Shown piece by piece: positions 35,540 to 45,387 of a stretch of DNA of 64,000 bases. Each line of letters opens with the position of its first letter. Position 1 is the stretch's first letter. The notes beneath the pieces were generated by a model. That model had not been told where the DNA came from. It did no database searches and was given only the letters and a program-made list of their open reading frames with translations. The DNA comes from Vibrio cincinnatiensis (lineage in GTDB: Bacteria > Pseudomonadota > Gammaproteobacteria > Enterobacterales > Vibrionaceae): the NCBI RefSeq assembly GCF_022113815.1, contig NZ_SGOM01000003.1:186001-250000 (forward strand), read 5' to 3'. The position numbers and the translations under genes are program-made.

Positions 35540-37423
35540 CTACAATTTAAATCGGCGGATTTCTTGATCAAGCTGATAAGAAAGCTGAGAGAGTTCCGCT
35601 GCTTGTGAGGCAGCTTCATGAGCCTCTTGGGCTAAGTCATTAGAAGCATCGCGGATCCCCACCGTATTACGCGTTATCTCCGATGTAACAGAAGCTTGCT
35701 CTTCTGCCGCTGATGCAATTTGAGTCGCCATATCACTAATGCTCTCAACTGCTTGGTGGATCTGCATCAGGCTCGCGGCTGCAGAGTTCGCATCGTCAAC
35801 ACTGGTATCAGCTAAGCGACGGCTATCATTCATAATTCCTACCGCTTTGCTCGTTGTGCCTTGTAGCATTTCAATCATGCTTTGAATTTCTTGAGTTGAA
35901 GCATGCGTACGTTGACTTAACACTCGGACTTCATCTGCCACAACCGCAAAACCCCGACCTTGTTCACCCGCTCGCGCCGCTTCAATCGCCGCATTCAGTG
36001 CCAATAGGTTGGTTTGCTCCGCAATACCTTGAATCGTCGAAAGAATGGTACTGATCTGATTGCCATGCTCCTCCAGTTCTTGAATAACATCCGTTGCAAC
36101 CTGAACTTCTTGTGCTAACGAGTGAATGGAGTTCTGTGTTTGTGATACTTGTTTGGATCCATGAGAGCAAGCATCAACGGCTTCTGATGAATGTTGTGCC
36201 GTGTTTTCAGAGTTATTAGCAATCTCTTGAGTTGCAGCCGCCATTTCATTAATGGCGGTTGCCACCATATTGACTTCATCTTGCTGCATACGAATACGGG
36301 CACTTCGCTCTTCCGCATGAGCTGCCGTCATTTGAGACTGAGCAGACAGTGACTGAGAAATCTGGCTTAACTGGCTGACCATATTGTGCATATTGCCAAC
36401 AAAAATATTAAAGTTTTTCGCTAATAGCCCAACTTCATCATCACTGCGAGGTTCTAAGCGTTGAGTCAAATCCCCTTCTCCAGTCGCTATCTCTTCCAAT
36501 GCTTTTGACACTCGTTGTAAATCACGAAATAGAAAGCTAACTAACCAAGAAACGATCAGAACAACAATAATCGTAATAATCAACGCCGTCACCAATAAGC
36601 CAGTCAGTAATTGGCTATGGGCTGCATACTCCGTTTCTTTATCCATTTGTACGGCAAACACCCATGGAGTATTTGGTACTTTCGTAAAATAGAAGAAAGT
36701 TTCTTGTCCGTTGAGATTCAGCTCAAGTAACTGCTGACGATTTGCCGCCTGCTCAAGAACGGTCATGTTGAGGGCTTTATTAAGTGAAGCAATAGGCTTG
36801 AGCAATAACGTCTTATCGGGGTGAGCTAGAAAGTTACCTTCTTGCGTATCGATCAGCATGGTATAAGCTTTATCTCCAGCATCCATACTCAACACGTCAT
36901 TAATTAGCTGATCAATTAAAACATCCGCCCCAACAATACCCGCAAATTGTCCATTATGACGAACCGGTTCCGCTATTGTGACTAATAGCGCGTTAGTTAT
37001 TGCATCTTGGTATGCGGTAGTGATGATTTGTTTGCCCGCTGAAGCGGCATCTTTATACCATGGGCGAGTTCGGGGATCATAATCAGCGCGATTTCTCTCT
37101 GGATGAGAGCGGTACATCTCGCCATTGGGTGTGCCAAAGAAAATATCATCAAACCCGCCCGCTTTACGTGCTTGCTGCAGGAATGGCACGACATCAGGCT
37201 CAGCACTGTAATCATTAAATGCACTAGAGATCTCTTTACGAATTGAGATCCAATCGGAGATCCCTTTTGTTGCAGTCGAAGATATGGCTTCTGCACGAGC
37301 CACAATACCACGGCTGGTTTGTTGTTTAAGTTGATCGGCCGATAACCAAGTCAGAGCGGCAGCCATCACAAGAACGGCTGAAAGGCTTGAACCTATAAGC
37401 TTTTGTTTTAGAGTTAGTTTCAT
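35540..37423 (-). CDS. Methyl-accepting chemotaxis protein with dCache-like sensor
   Basis: 627 residues from the ATG at 37423; an earlier start at 37474 adds an unlikely Cys-rich leader. Membrane helix at 10-28, a periplasmic double-Cache-like domain (about 35-275; [19 protein letters not shown] and [15 protein letters not shown]), second helix (about 280-305), HAMP, then the signalling hairpin with [20 protein letters not shown] and [20 protein letters not shown]. The dCache YxPxxRPWY pattern often binds amino acids or other small ligands. There is no C-terminal CheR/CheB docking pentapeptide. Ligand unknown. Confidence 0.9.
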   Translation of the reverse strand: MKLTLKQKLIGSSLSAVLVMAAALTWLSADQLKQQTSRGIVARAEAISSTATKGISDWISIRKEISSAFNDYSAEPDVVPFLQQARKAGGFDDIFFGTPNGEMYRSHPERNRADYDPRTRPWYKDAASAGKQIITTAYQDAITNALLVTIAEPVRHNGQFAGIVGADVLIDQLINDVLSMDAGDKAYTMLIDTQEGNFLAHPDKTLLLKPIASLNKALNMTVLEQAANRQQLLELNLNGQETFFYFTKVPNTPWVFAVQMDKETEYAAHSQLLTGLLVTALIITIIVVLIVSWLVSFLFRDLQRVSKALEEIATGEGDLTQRLEPRSDDEVGLLAKNFNIFVGNMHNMVSQLSQISQSLSAQSQMTAAHAEERSARIRMQQDEVNMVATAINEMAAATQEIANNSENTAQHSSEAVDACSHGSKQVSQTQNSIHSLAQEVQVATDVIQELEEHGNQISTILSTIQGIAEQTNLLALNAAIEAARAGEQGRGFAVVADEVRVLSQRTHASTQEIQSMIEMLQGTTSKAVGIMNDSRRLADTSVDDANSAAASLMQIHQAVESISDMATQIASAAEEQASVTSEITRNTVGIRDASNDLAQEAHEAASQAAELSQLSYQLDQEIRRFKL

Positions 37424-37591
37424 TGTAATTAATCGTCGAAAAAAGGAACATTGCGGGCAAGATAGTAACGGCATTTAATGTGCTTTGCACGAATTATGTA
37501 AAAATGAATTCACACAAGCTAAGTTTTTGCTTTCAATCATATTTACGTCAAATTAATGACAACAAATTGCCCAACGACCGTTCGAATTTTG

Positions 37592-37629
37592 ACAATAAAA
37601 AAACGGGTAAAAACCCGTTTTTTTATTGT
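37592..37629. terminator. Bidirectional terminator after the BCCT gene
   Basis: Arms of 17 bases (37592-37608 and 37613-37629) pair perfectly around AAAA; the GC core is ACGGGT/ACCCGT, flanked by A and T runs. It lies just after the BCCT stop on the minus strand. Confidence 0.9.
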
Positions 37630-37637
37630 TTCGCCTG

Positions 37638-39218
37638 CTATGACGATTTTTTCTGTTCCGTCCGCATCCCCATAATCAGGCTGACGCACATCAATAAGAG
37701 AATCAAAGTAAACGGTAATGCAGTAGAAATAGCACCTGCCTGTAGTGCCTGTACCGCTTCAGTCCCTCCTATCCATAATAAAGCAATTGCAATCGCCCCT
37801 TCCATAACGGCCCAGAATATACGCTGTAAAACAGGAGCATCCATTTTTCCACCAGCAGTAATACTATCAATCACAAGCGAGCCTGAATCTGATGAGGTAA
37901 TAAAAAAGACCAAAACCAGTACAACTGCAATGATAGAAAGCCATGTCCCCATTGGCAGCCCATCAAACATTTGGAACATAGCCAGTGAGACATCAGTTAA
38001 ACCTTTATGACCTAACTCACCCACACCATTAATGACTTCCTCAATCGCCAACCCACCAAATACCGACATCCAAATCACCGTCACTGCGGTTGGTACCAGT
38101 AATACCGCCGTAATAAATTCACGAACAGTGCGGCCTTTAGAGACTCGAGCAATAAACATCCCAACAAATGGTGACCAAGAAATCCACCAAGCCCAATAGA
38201 ATACCGTCCAACCTTGGAACCACGCCTCATCGGTGCGGCCATGAGGGTTACTGAGTGGAATGATATTTTCAATATAAGCCATCAAAGTCGTTGGAATGGA
38301 AGCAAAGGTGACGGCATAACCAATGATGGCGACTAAAATCAGTAATAAAAAAGCCACAATCATATTGATGTTGGAAATCACCTTAACGCCGCCATCAATA
38401 CCTCTAACAACCGATATCGTTGCCAGCAGCGTTACCCCAACAATTACCGCTATTTGTAAATGTATTCCCGCATCCAGGCCAAAAACATGATGAATCCCAC
38501 TGGCTGCCTGTTGAGCCCCTAACCCTAATGAAGTCGCCAATCCAAATAATGTGGCTAATACTGCAAGAATATCAACGACATGGCCAGCCCAGCCCCAAGC
38601 TCTGTCCCCAAGAATTGGGTAAAAAATAGAACGGACAGACAATGGTAAGCCTTTGTTATAGCAGAAAAAAGCTAAAGAAAGCCCAACAACGGCATAAATA
38701 GCCCAAGGATGAAGCCCCCAGTGGTACATGGTTGCGCCCAGAGCTAACTTTGCCGCTTCAGGTGTATTCGCTTCAACGCCGAGTGGCGTTTCATACCAGC
38801 CGGTAAAATAGGCGACAGGTTCAGCAACGCTCCAAAACATGAGGCCAATCCCCATTCCAGCGGCAAACAGCATCGATAACCAAGAAATGAAGGAGTGATC
38901 GGCAACCGCCCCTTCACCACCTAAACGAATTTTACCAAATGGGGAAATGATCAAGCCTAAACAAAAAAGGACAAACAGATTGCCAGACCAGATAAATAGC
39001 CAGTCAAATGTTCCTATAATCTTCCATTTCACCCCATCAAGGACATTTTTAGCCGTATCCGCATCACTAAACAGAGTTACGACTAAAAACAGTACAATCA
39101 GACCAGCACTAATACCAAACACCGGATTATGGACATCAAAGCCCCACTTCTGCACATTGTCTTGCCCGACGGTGTAATCGGTACTATCAATGCTGTATTT
39201 ATCAATTCCTCGTGTCAT
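37638..39218 (-). CDS. BCCT-family compatible-solute transporter (OpuD/BetT-like)
   Basis: 526 residues, about twelve membrane helices. The betaine/choline/carnitine family signature is clear: SMLFAAGMGIGLMFWSVAEP with the GMGIG sodium-type motif, the Trp-rich substrate box FYWAWWISWSPFVGMFIARV and FFITSSDSGSLVIDSI. It imports glycine betaine or related solutes for osmotic protection. The divergent neighbour is a CosR-like regulator, which in V. cholerae represses compatible-solute genes including such a transporter (opuD). Exact substrate not provable from sequence. Confidence 0.9.
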   Translation of the reverse strand: MTRGIDKYSIDSTDYTVGQDNVQKWGFDVHNPVFGISAGLIVLFLVVTLFSDADTAKNVLDGVKWKIIGTFDWLFIWSGNLFVLFCLGLIISPFGKIRLGGEGAVADHSFISWLSMLFAAGMGIGLMFWSVAEPVAYFTGWYETPLGVEANTPEAAKLALGATMYHWGLHPWAIYAVVGLSLAFFCYNKGLPLSVRSIFYPILGDRAWGWAGHVVDILAVLATLFGLATSLGLGAQQAASGIHHVFGLDAGIHLQIAVIVGVTLLATISVVRGIDGGVKVISNINMIVAFLLLILVAIIGYAVTFASIPTTLMAYIENIIPLSNPHGRTDEAWFQGWTVFYWAWWISWSPFVGMFIARVSKGRTVREFITAVLLVPTAVTVIWMSVFGGLAIEEVINGVGELGHKGLTDVSLAMFQMFDGLPMGTWLSIIAVVLVLVFFITSSDSGSLVIDSITAGGKMDAPVLQRIFWAVMEGAIAIALLWIGGTEAVQALQAGAISTALPFTLILLLMCVSLIMGMRTEQKKSS

Positions 39219-39606
39219 TTTCTCTCTCTTTTATTGATTCTAAATAGAACTCAATAACCACGACAACGAAATAAATTCTCCGACAAGTTGCGGATAATCC
39301 CACCAAATATATTTCGTACTCATAACTATAGAGTGTAATAACCGTGAAGCATGGTACACAAAAAGAGATAAAGATCTAGAAAAACAGCCACAAAATATCG
39401 TAAAAACGCTTAAACACTGAAATTTCGTTCAAATAATAACCAGAACAAGAGTTAAATTACTTTGACAACAAAACATTAATACTCTTTGTATTTTTGGAAA
39501 GATTTTTATACATGGAGAGCCAAAAAGAAGGAGTTCAATACTTTCAAATTTATTACAACTAAGGTATGGTCCGAGCTAATTTCTCCAGATGTTGTAGGTA
39601 GGTATT
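39219..39606. promoter_or_regulatory. Divergent control region of the BCCT carrier and cosR
   Basis: 388 AT-rich bases between divergent starts. An imperfect inverted repeat is formed by AGAGTTAAATTA and TAATACTCT around TTGACA (about 39449-39486). CosR-like proteins act on such regions, but I know no firm consensus, so no operator is assigned. Confidence 0.4.
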
Positions 39607-40083
39607 GTGGAAAAGCATGAAGAAGTGTTGGTGGCGATCCGCCAAATCATTCGAGCCATTGATTTACACTCCAAAAAGTTGAGTAAACATGCTGGGTTGA
39701 CGGGGCCACAATTGATTTTAATGCGTTCGATTGAAGCATTAGGAGAAGTGACCATTCGTCAACTTTCAAAGCATACCAATATGAGCCAAGCGACAGCGAC
39801 CACTATATTGGATCGTTTAGAACGGAACCATTATGTACAACGAGTTCGAAGTAGTACTGATAAACGCAAAGTTCACGCTTATTTGACTGAGGAAGGAAGA
39901 GCCCTGCTCGCAAAAGCACCTCAGCCACTGCAAGACAGTTTTGTAGAACAATTTCGACAATTAGATGATTGGGAGCAAAGCCTGTTACTGTCATCTGTTC
40001 AACGCTTATCTTCGATGATGAATGCGGAAAATATGGATGTCGCGCCTATGTTGGAAATTGGCAGTATCACCAAAACAGAATAA
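39607..40083 (+). CDS. cosR: CosR-like MarR-family regulator of compatible-solute genes
   Basis: 158 residues with a GTG start after TAGGTAGG. Winged-helix MarR fold: HAGLTGPQLILMRSIEALGE, then the recognition part TIRQLSKHTNMSQATATTIL and the wing VQRVRSSTDKRKVHAYLTEE. In Vibrio CosR represses ectoine and betaine genes at low salinity and is encoded beside a BCCT carrier, as here. The ectoine genes are not in the window. A very long hairpin terminator follows. Confidence 0.85.
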   Translation: MEKHEEVLVAIRQIIRAIDLHSKKLSKHAGLTGPQLILMRSIEALGEVTIRQLSKHTNMSQATATTILDRLERNHYVQRVRSSTDKRKVHAYLTEEGRALLAKAPQPLQDSFVEQFRQLDDWEQSLLLSSVQRLSSMMNAENMDVAPMLEIGSITKTE

Positions 40084-40110
40084 GGCTTTTCTAAGTATCC
40101 TATCTGGTTT

Positions 40111-40153
40111 ATAAAGAATAAAGCCCCGAAAATTTCGGGGCTTTATTCTTTAT
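40111..40153. terminator. Long bidirectional terminator between cosR and the next gene
   Basis: Arms of 21 bases (40111-40131 and 40133-40153) pair perfectly about a single A; the core is GCCCCGAAA/TTTCGGGGC with A/T-rich flanks. It lies between convergent stops and fits termination from both sides. Confidence 0.92.
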
Positions 40154-40163
40154 TGGAAACAAA

Positions 40164-40553
40164 TTACAGGGCTTTATAAATAACTTTATTACCAGCTAGT
40201 TGCTCTTTTGCAACTAAATTTTCTTCCAGTAGTTTTTTTAAAGCTCCAGTAGCCCAAGAAGCCGCTTTTGAATCTTCTTGCCCTGCAGCCAAGCCGATCG
40301 CTTTAGGATTAATACCGTCAGCATTGGCAGCAACAATTTCTAATACTTGCTGTTGCTTTGGTGTTAATGCTATTTCTGCACGAGACTGAGCAGAAACCTT
40401 GGCTACATTTGATTGAAGTGGTGCTTTCTTTTCAACAGCAGGTTTCGCCGCTACAGGCTTAGCCGTTTTCGGTGCACTGGCAAGATTTGCAACAATCGCT
40501 TTAATCCGTTTTTGCAGTTTAGCCTGTACTTTACGCTTATGAGCAAGTCTCAT
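40164..40553 (-). CDS. Basic linker plus winged-helix-like protein, unrecognised
   Basis: 129 residues. The first 30 are very basic (MRLAHKRKVQAKLQKRIKAI), followed by a Lys/Pro/Ala-rich linker (KTAKPVAAKPAVEKKAP) like those of histone-H1-type tails. The C-terminal 65 residues look like a small winged helix (LTPKQQQVLEIVAANADG, then ATGALKKLLEENLVAKEQ and NKVIYKAL). A DNA- or RNA-binding role is inferred from charge and fold only. Short acid-free linker and absence of cysteine are notable. I cannot name the family. Confidence 0.75.
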   Translation of the reverse strand: MRLAHKRKVQAKLQKRIKAIVANLASAPKTAKPVAAKPAVEKKAPLQSNVAKVSAQSRAEIALTPKQQQVLEIVAANADGINPKAIGLAAGQEDSKAASWATGALKKLLEENLVAKEQLAGNKVIYKAL

Positions 40554-40767
40554 CGGGGATCTCTCTCCATTTCACTGCACCGAGTGCAGTGGTGAAAATT
40601 TGAAGCGCGTTTTATAACAAAATTTACAGACTATTTGTAGGGGATAGGTCAACTTCATCCAGAAAAGCCGACATTTTACTGACAAACGACTAAAATTTCA
40701 TCACACATGAAGAAGGTGATGCACAAGAAATTCTCCCTTTTTCCCAACTGTCAGCCACGAGGTTTGT

Positions 40768-41439
40768 ATGCCAACGCTACACCTATCCAATTATCCTTTT
40801 TATTCTTCAACTGAGATAAAACGTCTGTTTGGGGTACCTTTCATCATAATTATTGCACTAATCACTACCTTCATTGATTGGCCATACAATGCTTTATTAT
40901 CCTCAACCCTGTTATTGATCGTGGGGATTAGCTACGGAGCACTATGTAAAAGTTGGGTCGGATTTACCCTCACCGCCACTCATTTCCAACAACATTTTTA
41001 TCATGGTGGCTGGGTGGTTAAATGGAATAATATCCGACAGATCGGAGTATGCAGTTATCAACAAGAAGGATGGCACCAGCCTTTACCTTGGATTGGTATC
41101 CAATTAAAAAACTATTCTCCTTTTTTAGACGCTATTTGCCCTCGAGTCGCCAGAGATATGCTGATGAACCAAAGAGCCCTCCTCTACTTAGGGGCTAAGC
41201 AGAAGGGGAAAACGATCCTTTTTGAAGAGATTGTTCTAGATTCAACCCCCTATAAAGATGAAGATGGTCGTCTTTATACCGGATTAATGGCTATGCTTGC
41301 CAATAGAATGCACTATCAACGGGAATATTACGACTTTGATGTCTATATCGCCGAAGCTGATCTTGATCGTAATGCTGACGAATTTGTTGGTTTGGCTCGG
41401 CGCTATCTCGCAGCCGCCGAACCTGAAATAAAGCAATAG
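40768..41439 (+). CDS. DUF2982 family membrane-anchored protein
   Basis: 223 residues. Two close membrane helices near the N-terminus (about 24-70: VPFIIIIALITTFIDWPY and ALLSSTLLLIVGISYGALC) and a soluble remainder with HFYHGGWVVKWNNIRQIGV and QREYYDFDVYIAEADLDRNA. This fits DUF2982, a gamma-proteobacterial family of unknown function. It ends eight bases before the convergent MBL-fold gene. No function proposed. Confidence 0.75.
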   Translation: MPTLHLSNYPFYSSTEIKRLFGVPFIIIIALITTFIDWPYNALLSSTLLLIVGISYGALCKSWVGFTLTATHFQQHFYHGGWVVKWNNIRQIGVCSYQQEGWHQPLPWIGIQLKNYSPFLDAICPRVARDMLMNQRALLYLGAKQKGKTILFEEIVLDSTPYKDEDGRLYTGLMAMLANRMHYQREYYDFDVYIAEADLDRNADEFVGLARRYLAAAEPEIKQ

Positions 41440-41446
41440 AAGGGTA

Positions 41447-42103
41447 TCAATAGAGCGGCATTTCATCTGCCACAAATGGGTTATTGGCTCGCTCATGACC
41501 AAACGTCGAGGTAGGGCCATGGCCTGGAATGAAAGTCACATCATTGCCCAGTGGCCATAATTTGTTTTTGATTGAGTCAATTAAAGTATTGAAATCCCCT
41601 TTAGGAAAATCTGTACGTCCCACACTGCCATTAAAAAGTACGTCTCCAACAAACGCCAATCGAGCTTGTTCGCTAAAGAGAACAATATGACCAGGTGTGT
41701 GCCCAGGGGTATGTAATACAGCCAAAGTTTGTTGGCCAAAAGTAATGGTATCCCCGTCTTCTAACCATTGGGTCGGTTCAAAGGCTTCTGTCAATGGAAA
41801 ACCAAACATTTGGCTTTGCCCTTCTAGCCCTTGCAACCAAAAATTATCAGCCTTGTGTGGACCAATAACCTCTATTCCACCTAATAATTCAGCCAATGAT
41901 TGAGTTCCTCCAACGTGGTCTAGATGACCATGTGTCAACACAAGCTTAACTACACTCACACCAAGCTCATCTATCAGCCTATTAAGTTGTTTAACATCAC
42001 CGCCGGGATCGATAACAATGCCTTGCATCGTTTTATCACACCAAACAATGGAGCAATTTTGTGCAAAAGCTGTTACAGGAACAATTTGATATTTAAGAGA
42101 CAT
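41447..42103 (-). CDS. YcbL-like metallo-beta-lactamase-fold hydrolase
   Basis: 218 residues. Metal motif THGHLDHVGG, then HTPGHTPGHIVLF, FVGDVLFNGSVGRTDFP and IPGHGPTSTFGHER: the type II glyoxalase-like arrangement of YcbL, known in Salmonella to have glyoxalase II activity. It probably hydrolyses a thioester such as S-lactoylglutathione. It follows the YcbK- and YcbB-like genes on the same strand, as in enterics. Confidence 0.88.
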   Translation of the reverse strand: MSLKYQIVPVTAFAQNCSIVWCDKTMQGIVIDPGGDVKQLNRLIDELGVSVVKLVLTHGHLDHVGGTQSLAELLGGIEVIGPHKADNFWLQGLEGQSQMFGFPLTEAFEPTQWLEDGDTITFGQQTLAVLHTPGHTPGHIVLFSEQARLAFVGDVLFNGSVGRTDFPKGDFNTLIDSIKNKLWPLGNDVTFIPGHGPTSTFGHERANNPFVADEMPLY

Positions 42104-42170
42104 GGGAAAACCTGTTCAATAACCATAAAATATGGCAGGAACTATGACATTCTCCCCGGAATTTGACAAG

Positions 42171-42746
42171 TCAGGCTCCTCGCCATTGACGAACCGCACC
42201 AGTATCAATGTGGATAAAGTTACTCTTGGGATAATAACCCACACCGCCTGCTTTTAATTTCAGTGCAGCAGTATGTACGGAACCTAACTCTACACCTTCC
42301 AATCGAAAGTCGATGGCTTGGCCAAGCATATGTAAACTCTTTTTTGCCACCCCTCCACCACGACTATTGCTGCGAAGTAGCTCATTCGTAGCGGGTGAAC
42401 GATAGCCAGAAATAACCTCAACTTTTGCTTCTGTTCCAAGTAAGGCCTGAATACGAGAGAGTTGATCGAAGAGCTGTTTATCCATTGGGTGAACTTCATT
42501 ACGACGAAAGTCTCGACAAAGGTGATTTAGCCGCTGCAGTTCAGATCGCACATATCGATGGCCATTAAAATAACAAGATTCAAGGCTCTCCCCAGTATGC
42601 AGATTATTCAAAGTTAATACTCTAGGCTCTTGAGCTAAAGAGGCATGAACAAATGAAGGAAATGCCGCAGCAGAAGCTACACCCAAACCGGTTAATTGCA
42701 GGAAACGACGACGAGATAAATGCAAAACAACACCTTCATGATTCAC
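42171..42746 (-). CDS. YcbK-like M15-type (DUF882) Tat-exported protein
   Basis: 191 residues as a GTG-start frame; a TTG at 42725 preceded by GAAGG is an equally good start and would leave the Tat signal near the N-terminus. Twin-arginine motif SRRRFLQ followed by LTGLGVASAAAFPSFVHA. The mature part has the LAS/M15 peptidase features GYRSPATNELLR, SLHMLGQAIDF and NFIHIDTGAVRQW, with zinc His/Asp residues. Probably a periplasmic peptidoglycan peptidase or binder; it sits between an L,D-transpeptidase and the MBL gene, as in E. coli ycbB-ycbK-ycbL. Confidence 0.88.
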   Translation of the reverse strand: MNHEGVVLHLSRRRFLQLTGLGVASAAAFPSFVHASLAQEPRVLTLNNLHTGESLESCYFNGHRYVRSELQRLNHLCRDFRRNEVHPMDKQLFDQLSRIQALLGTEAKVEVISGYRSPATNELLRSNSRGGGVAKKSLHMLGQAIDFRLEGVELGSVHTAALKLKAGGVGYYPKSNFIHIDTGAVRQWRGA

Positions 42747-42889
42747 TTTTTACAGAATGAAGGCGAAAAGTAGCGAAGTCCGAGCCTAAGATCAAACCTT
42801 TCATTGTTACAATTCGAGCAACTTATCCAATTAAAAAGCTTAGTTATTGACAATAAAGACATTATCTTTGTGTCATTTTTTAGTCAACA

Positions 42890-44437
42890 TTATTGAGAAA
42901 TAACGCGATCAAGGTGGTAAATATCATCACGAAAATGTAACTGACCACCATCAAACCACGTGGTTTGATAAATGATCTGAACCGGAATGCGCTGTTTCAG
43001 GGCAATGGCATGATTCGTGTCACTACTTTGAGGTGAAAATTCTTGATCATCTAGCCCCTGCTTCTTAAGCAACATCGTGGCAAATAAATCGGCATTTTCA
43101 ACACGAATACATCCGGAACTAAACGCTCTAGAATGATAATCAAATAGATGCTTACTTGGCGTGTCATGCAAGAAAATAGCCCGCCGATTGGGGGTATTAA
43201 ATTTATAGCGTCCCAGTGCATTTTTATATCCAGCTTGTTGACGAAGACGATAAGGAAAAGATTTGGGTTGCAAATTTTCCCAATCAATTAAGGTAGGATC
43301 CATTGTTTGCTGTGAGCCCCAATTGGGTAATATCTCAATATGATGCTGCGTTAAATATTGCTTATCCCTTTTGGCTATTGGCAAAATATCTTCCACCATA
43401 ATTTTATAAGGCACATTCCAAGTTGGATTAACAATTAGTGAGTCTAACCGAGTCGTCATGACAGGCGTTGGACGAGTAACACGCCCCACCACAACTTTAG
43501 ATCGAAAGACCGCTTCTCCTGCATGCCAATAGTTAAGCTCAAAATTCGGTACATTGACCACTATAGAGGTAGTTGAACTTGGCCATAAGCGCATACGCTC
43601 CGCATTTAAAGCAATTAATCCTAGGCGGGCATCTACCGATAAGTTCAACCACTTTAATGTATTGGGTCCAATAATCCCATCTTGTGGTAATCCATGCCGT
43701 TTCTGAAACTGCTTAACAGGTTCAACCAGAGAATTATCATACCAAGAGACATCATTGCGTATCGCAGTGATATCGATATTCACTAAAGCCAAACGTTGAA
43801 TCAGTGTTTGCCGATCATCCAATTTATCCCCAACTCTTTTTAACCCACTTTGCTGATAAAGGGCCAGTGAGGTCTGGCTTAGTGGACGTAAAAAGCGATA
43901 AGCATAAATTAACTGCTGATAGGCAGGATCTTGTGGGGTATATCGATAGATTAAGTGATCCAGAGTCTTTGAACCAATAGCAACATGCAAACCAAAGAGC
44001 GCACCTTCCGTCGGAAGTGGTAAAATATGCTCTAACTTATTGCCATTAAAAAACCACCCCATCCCCTCTTTAGGCGACAGCTCTGCATAACTTAGATACA
44101 TGAGCAACGTATCTGTTGCGAGCAAATCATATTTAAACCAAGCCTCCTGTTGCCGCATCTCGCTCAGTTGCTTTAATCGCTGAGTAAAAAGAGGGCTGAT
44201 TTTAGCCCGATGAATCAGATCCAATTGCTCTTCAAACTGCATACGGCTAAGCATATCCGTCCATATCAGTTGATCATTATTACGGCGGTAGATCTGTTCT
44301 AGCTGCTCGGGATAATAAAAAGAAAGCGAATGTGCTTCATCACGGGTTAACCACTCCAACGTTGTAAAGTAGGGCGTCGCAGCAAGGGGGAAGCTGAATA
44401 AAATGAAAAGCCCAGCAATTAAGAAACGATGTTTCAT
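42890..44437 (-). CDS. YcbB/LdtD-like L,D-transpeptidase
   Basis: 515 residues from the ATG at 44437 (the GTG one codon upstream is less likely; GAGG lies ten bases away). Signal peptide FLIAGLFILFSFPLAATP. A scaffold domain is followed by a peptidoglycan-binding domain (VKQFQKRHGLPQDGIIGP) and a C-terminal YkuD domain with the catalytic HDTPSKHLFDYHSRAFSSGC and IRVENADL. It forms 3-3 peptidoglycan cross-links in the periplasm and can confer beta-lactam tolerance. First gene of the ycbBKL-like group. Confidence 0.92.
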   Translation of the reverse strand: MKHRFLIAGLFILFSFPLAATPYFTTLEWLTRDEAHSLSFYYPEQLEQIYRRNNDQLIWTDMLSRMQFEEQLDLIHRAKISPLFTQRLKQLSEMRQQEAWFKYDLLATDTLLMYLSYAELSPKEGMGWFFNGNKLEHILPLPTEGALFGLHVAIGSKTLDHLIYRYTPQDPAYQQLIYAYRFLRPLSQTSLALYQQSGLKRVGDKLDDRQTLIQRLALVNIDITAIRNDVSWYDNSLVEPVKQFQKRHGLPQDGIIGPNTLKWLNLSVDARLGLIALNAERMRLWPSSTTSIVVNVPNFELNYWHAGEAVFRSKVVVGRVTRPTPVMTTRLDSLIVNPTWNVPYKIMVEDILPIAKRDKQYLTQHHIEILPNWGSQQTMDPTLIDWENLQPKSFPYRLRQQAGYKNALGRYKFNTPNRRAIFLHDTPSKHLFDYHSRAFSSGCIRVENADLFATMLLKKQGLDDQEFSPQSSDTNHAIALKQRIPVQIIYQTTWFDGGQLHFRDDIYHLDRVISQ

Positions 44438-44526
44438 CACAGCACTGCCTCACAAAGTTAGCATTGAACTAAGTATGGCAAAAGAACAGCATTTAACCAA
44501 CTGTTCAGAGGAGTCGTCAAACATAA

Positions 44527-44552
44527 AAAAACCTCATCGTAATGAGGTTTTT
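44527..44552. terminator. Terminator after ribA
   Basis: AAAAACCTCAT and ATGAGGTTTTT form an 11-base stem with loop CGTA. It lies eight bases after the ribA stop on the minus strand and has T-runs in both directions. Confidence 0.88.
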
Positions 44553-44559
44553 ATCACAT

Positions 44560-45156
44560 CTAAAGTTTTAAGTTATGCTTACCATGGGCGACTTTGGCTT
44601 GCAGGTATTTTTCATTACCATGTTTAATATGTGCGGCAGTATTCACAACTTCAACAATCTCGATACCCTGTTCTTTTAACTCTCGCACCTTTTTAGGGTT
44701 ATTCGTCACCAGACGAATTTTCATCACGCCCAGCGCTTTAAGCATTTGTGCAGCTTCAGTAAAGTCACGGAGATCATCACTAAATCCGAGATGGTTATTT
44801 GCTTGATATGTATCCATCCCTTGGCTTTGTAACCGATACGCATCAATTTTGTTATACAACCCAATCCCACGCCCTTCCTGACGCAAATAGAGAATAATAC
44901 CGCCATGCTCTCCCATTTTATTAATGGTTTCTTCTAACTGTTCGCCACAGTCGCATCGAGATGAATGAAACACATCGCCGGTTAGGCATTCAGAGTGCAT
45001 TCTCACTAAAGGAATAGGCTGGGTTTTATCTGCGGATTGGAAGATCACCGCCACATGCTCTTTCTCTGTTTTTAGCCCTTGGAATGAAAGTATTTCCGCA
45101 TCAATGTTACTTTTCAAACCCACTTTTAAATCAACTCTGGCTCTTACTTCCGCCAT
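44560..45156 (-). CDS. ribA: RibA, GTP cyclohydrolase II
   Basis: 198 residues from the ATG at 45156 (a GTG at 45168 is possible). It opens GTP to the pyrimidine precursor of riboflavin. Zinc Cys residues: [20 protein letters not shown]; catalytic [19 protein letters not shown]; nucleotide-binding [20 protein letters not shown]. Stand-alone, without a fused RibB domain. I see no FMN riboswitch upstream. Length matches E. coli RibA (196). Confidence 0.94.
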   Translation of the reverse strand: MAEVRARVDLKVGLKSNIDAEILSFQGLKTEKEHVAVIFQSADKTQPIPLVRMHSECLTGDVFHSSRCDCGEQLEETINKMGEHGGIILYLRQEGRGIGLYNKIDAYRLQSQGMDTYQANNHLGFSDDLRDFTEAAQMLKALGVMKIRLVTNNPKKVRELKEQGIEIVEVVNTAAHIKHGNEKYLQAKVAHGKHNLKL

Positions 45157-45313
45157 ATCTGCACTCACTTGAATTTTTCTGGCTGCATGCTGGAATGGTA
45201 TGCATCTTTCTACGCTATTGTGACTTTACTATGGGGATTACTTTCCTCGTTTTCAACGAAAAGTTCACAATTTCAATATTTGTTATATTATAACAATTTC
45301 AAAAAACGGCAAC

Positions 45314-45349
45314 AAAAAACCCAGCTTTCTTTACACATAAGCTGGGTTT
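45314..45349 (-). terminator. Terminator downstream of the 59-codon gene
   Basis: AAACCCAGCTT and AAGCTGGGTTT form an 11-base stem with an 11-base loop. On the minus strand it is followed by further T (TTTTTT in all), so it ends a minus-strand transcript arriving from 45388-45567; this supports a gene there. Confidence 0.82.
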
Positions 45350-45387
45350 CTTTACTAGCGACTATCGCGGAAAAGTTCACACTTGTG

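Noticed and set aside
45157..45387. FMN riboswitch upstream of ribA
   Set aside because: No conserved multi-stem FMN element is seen; the hairpin present is a minus-strand terminator of the small upstream gene.
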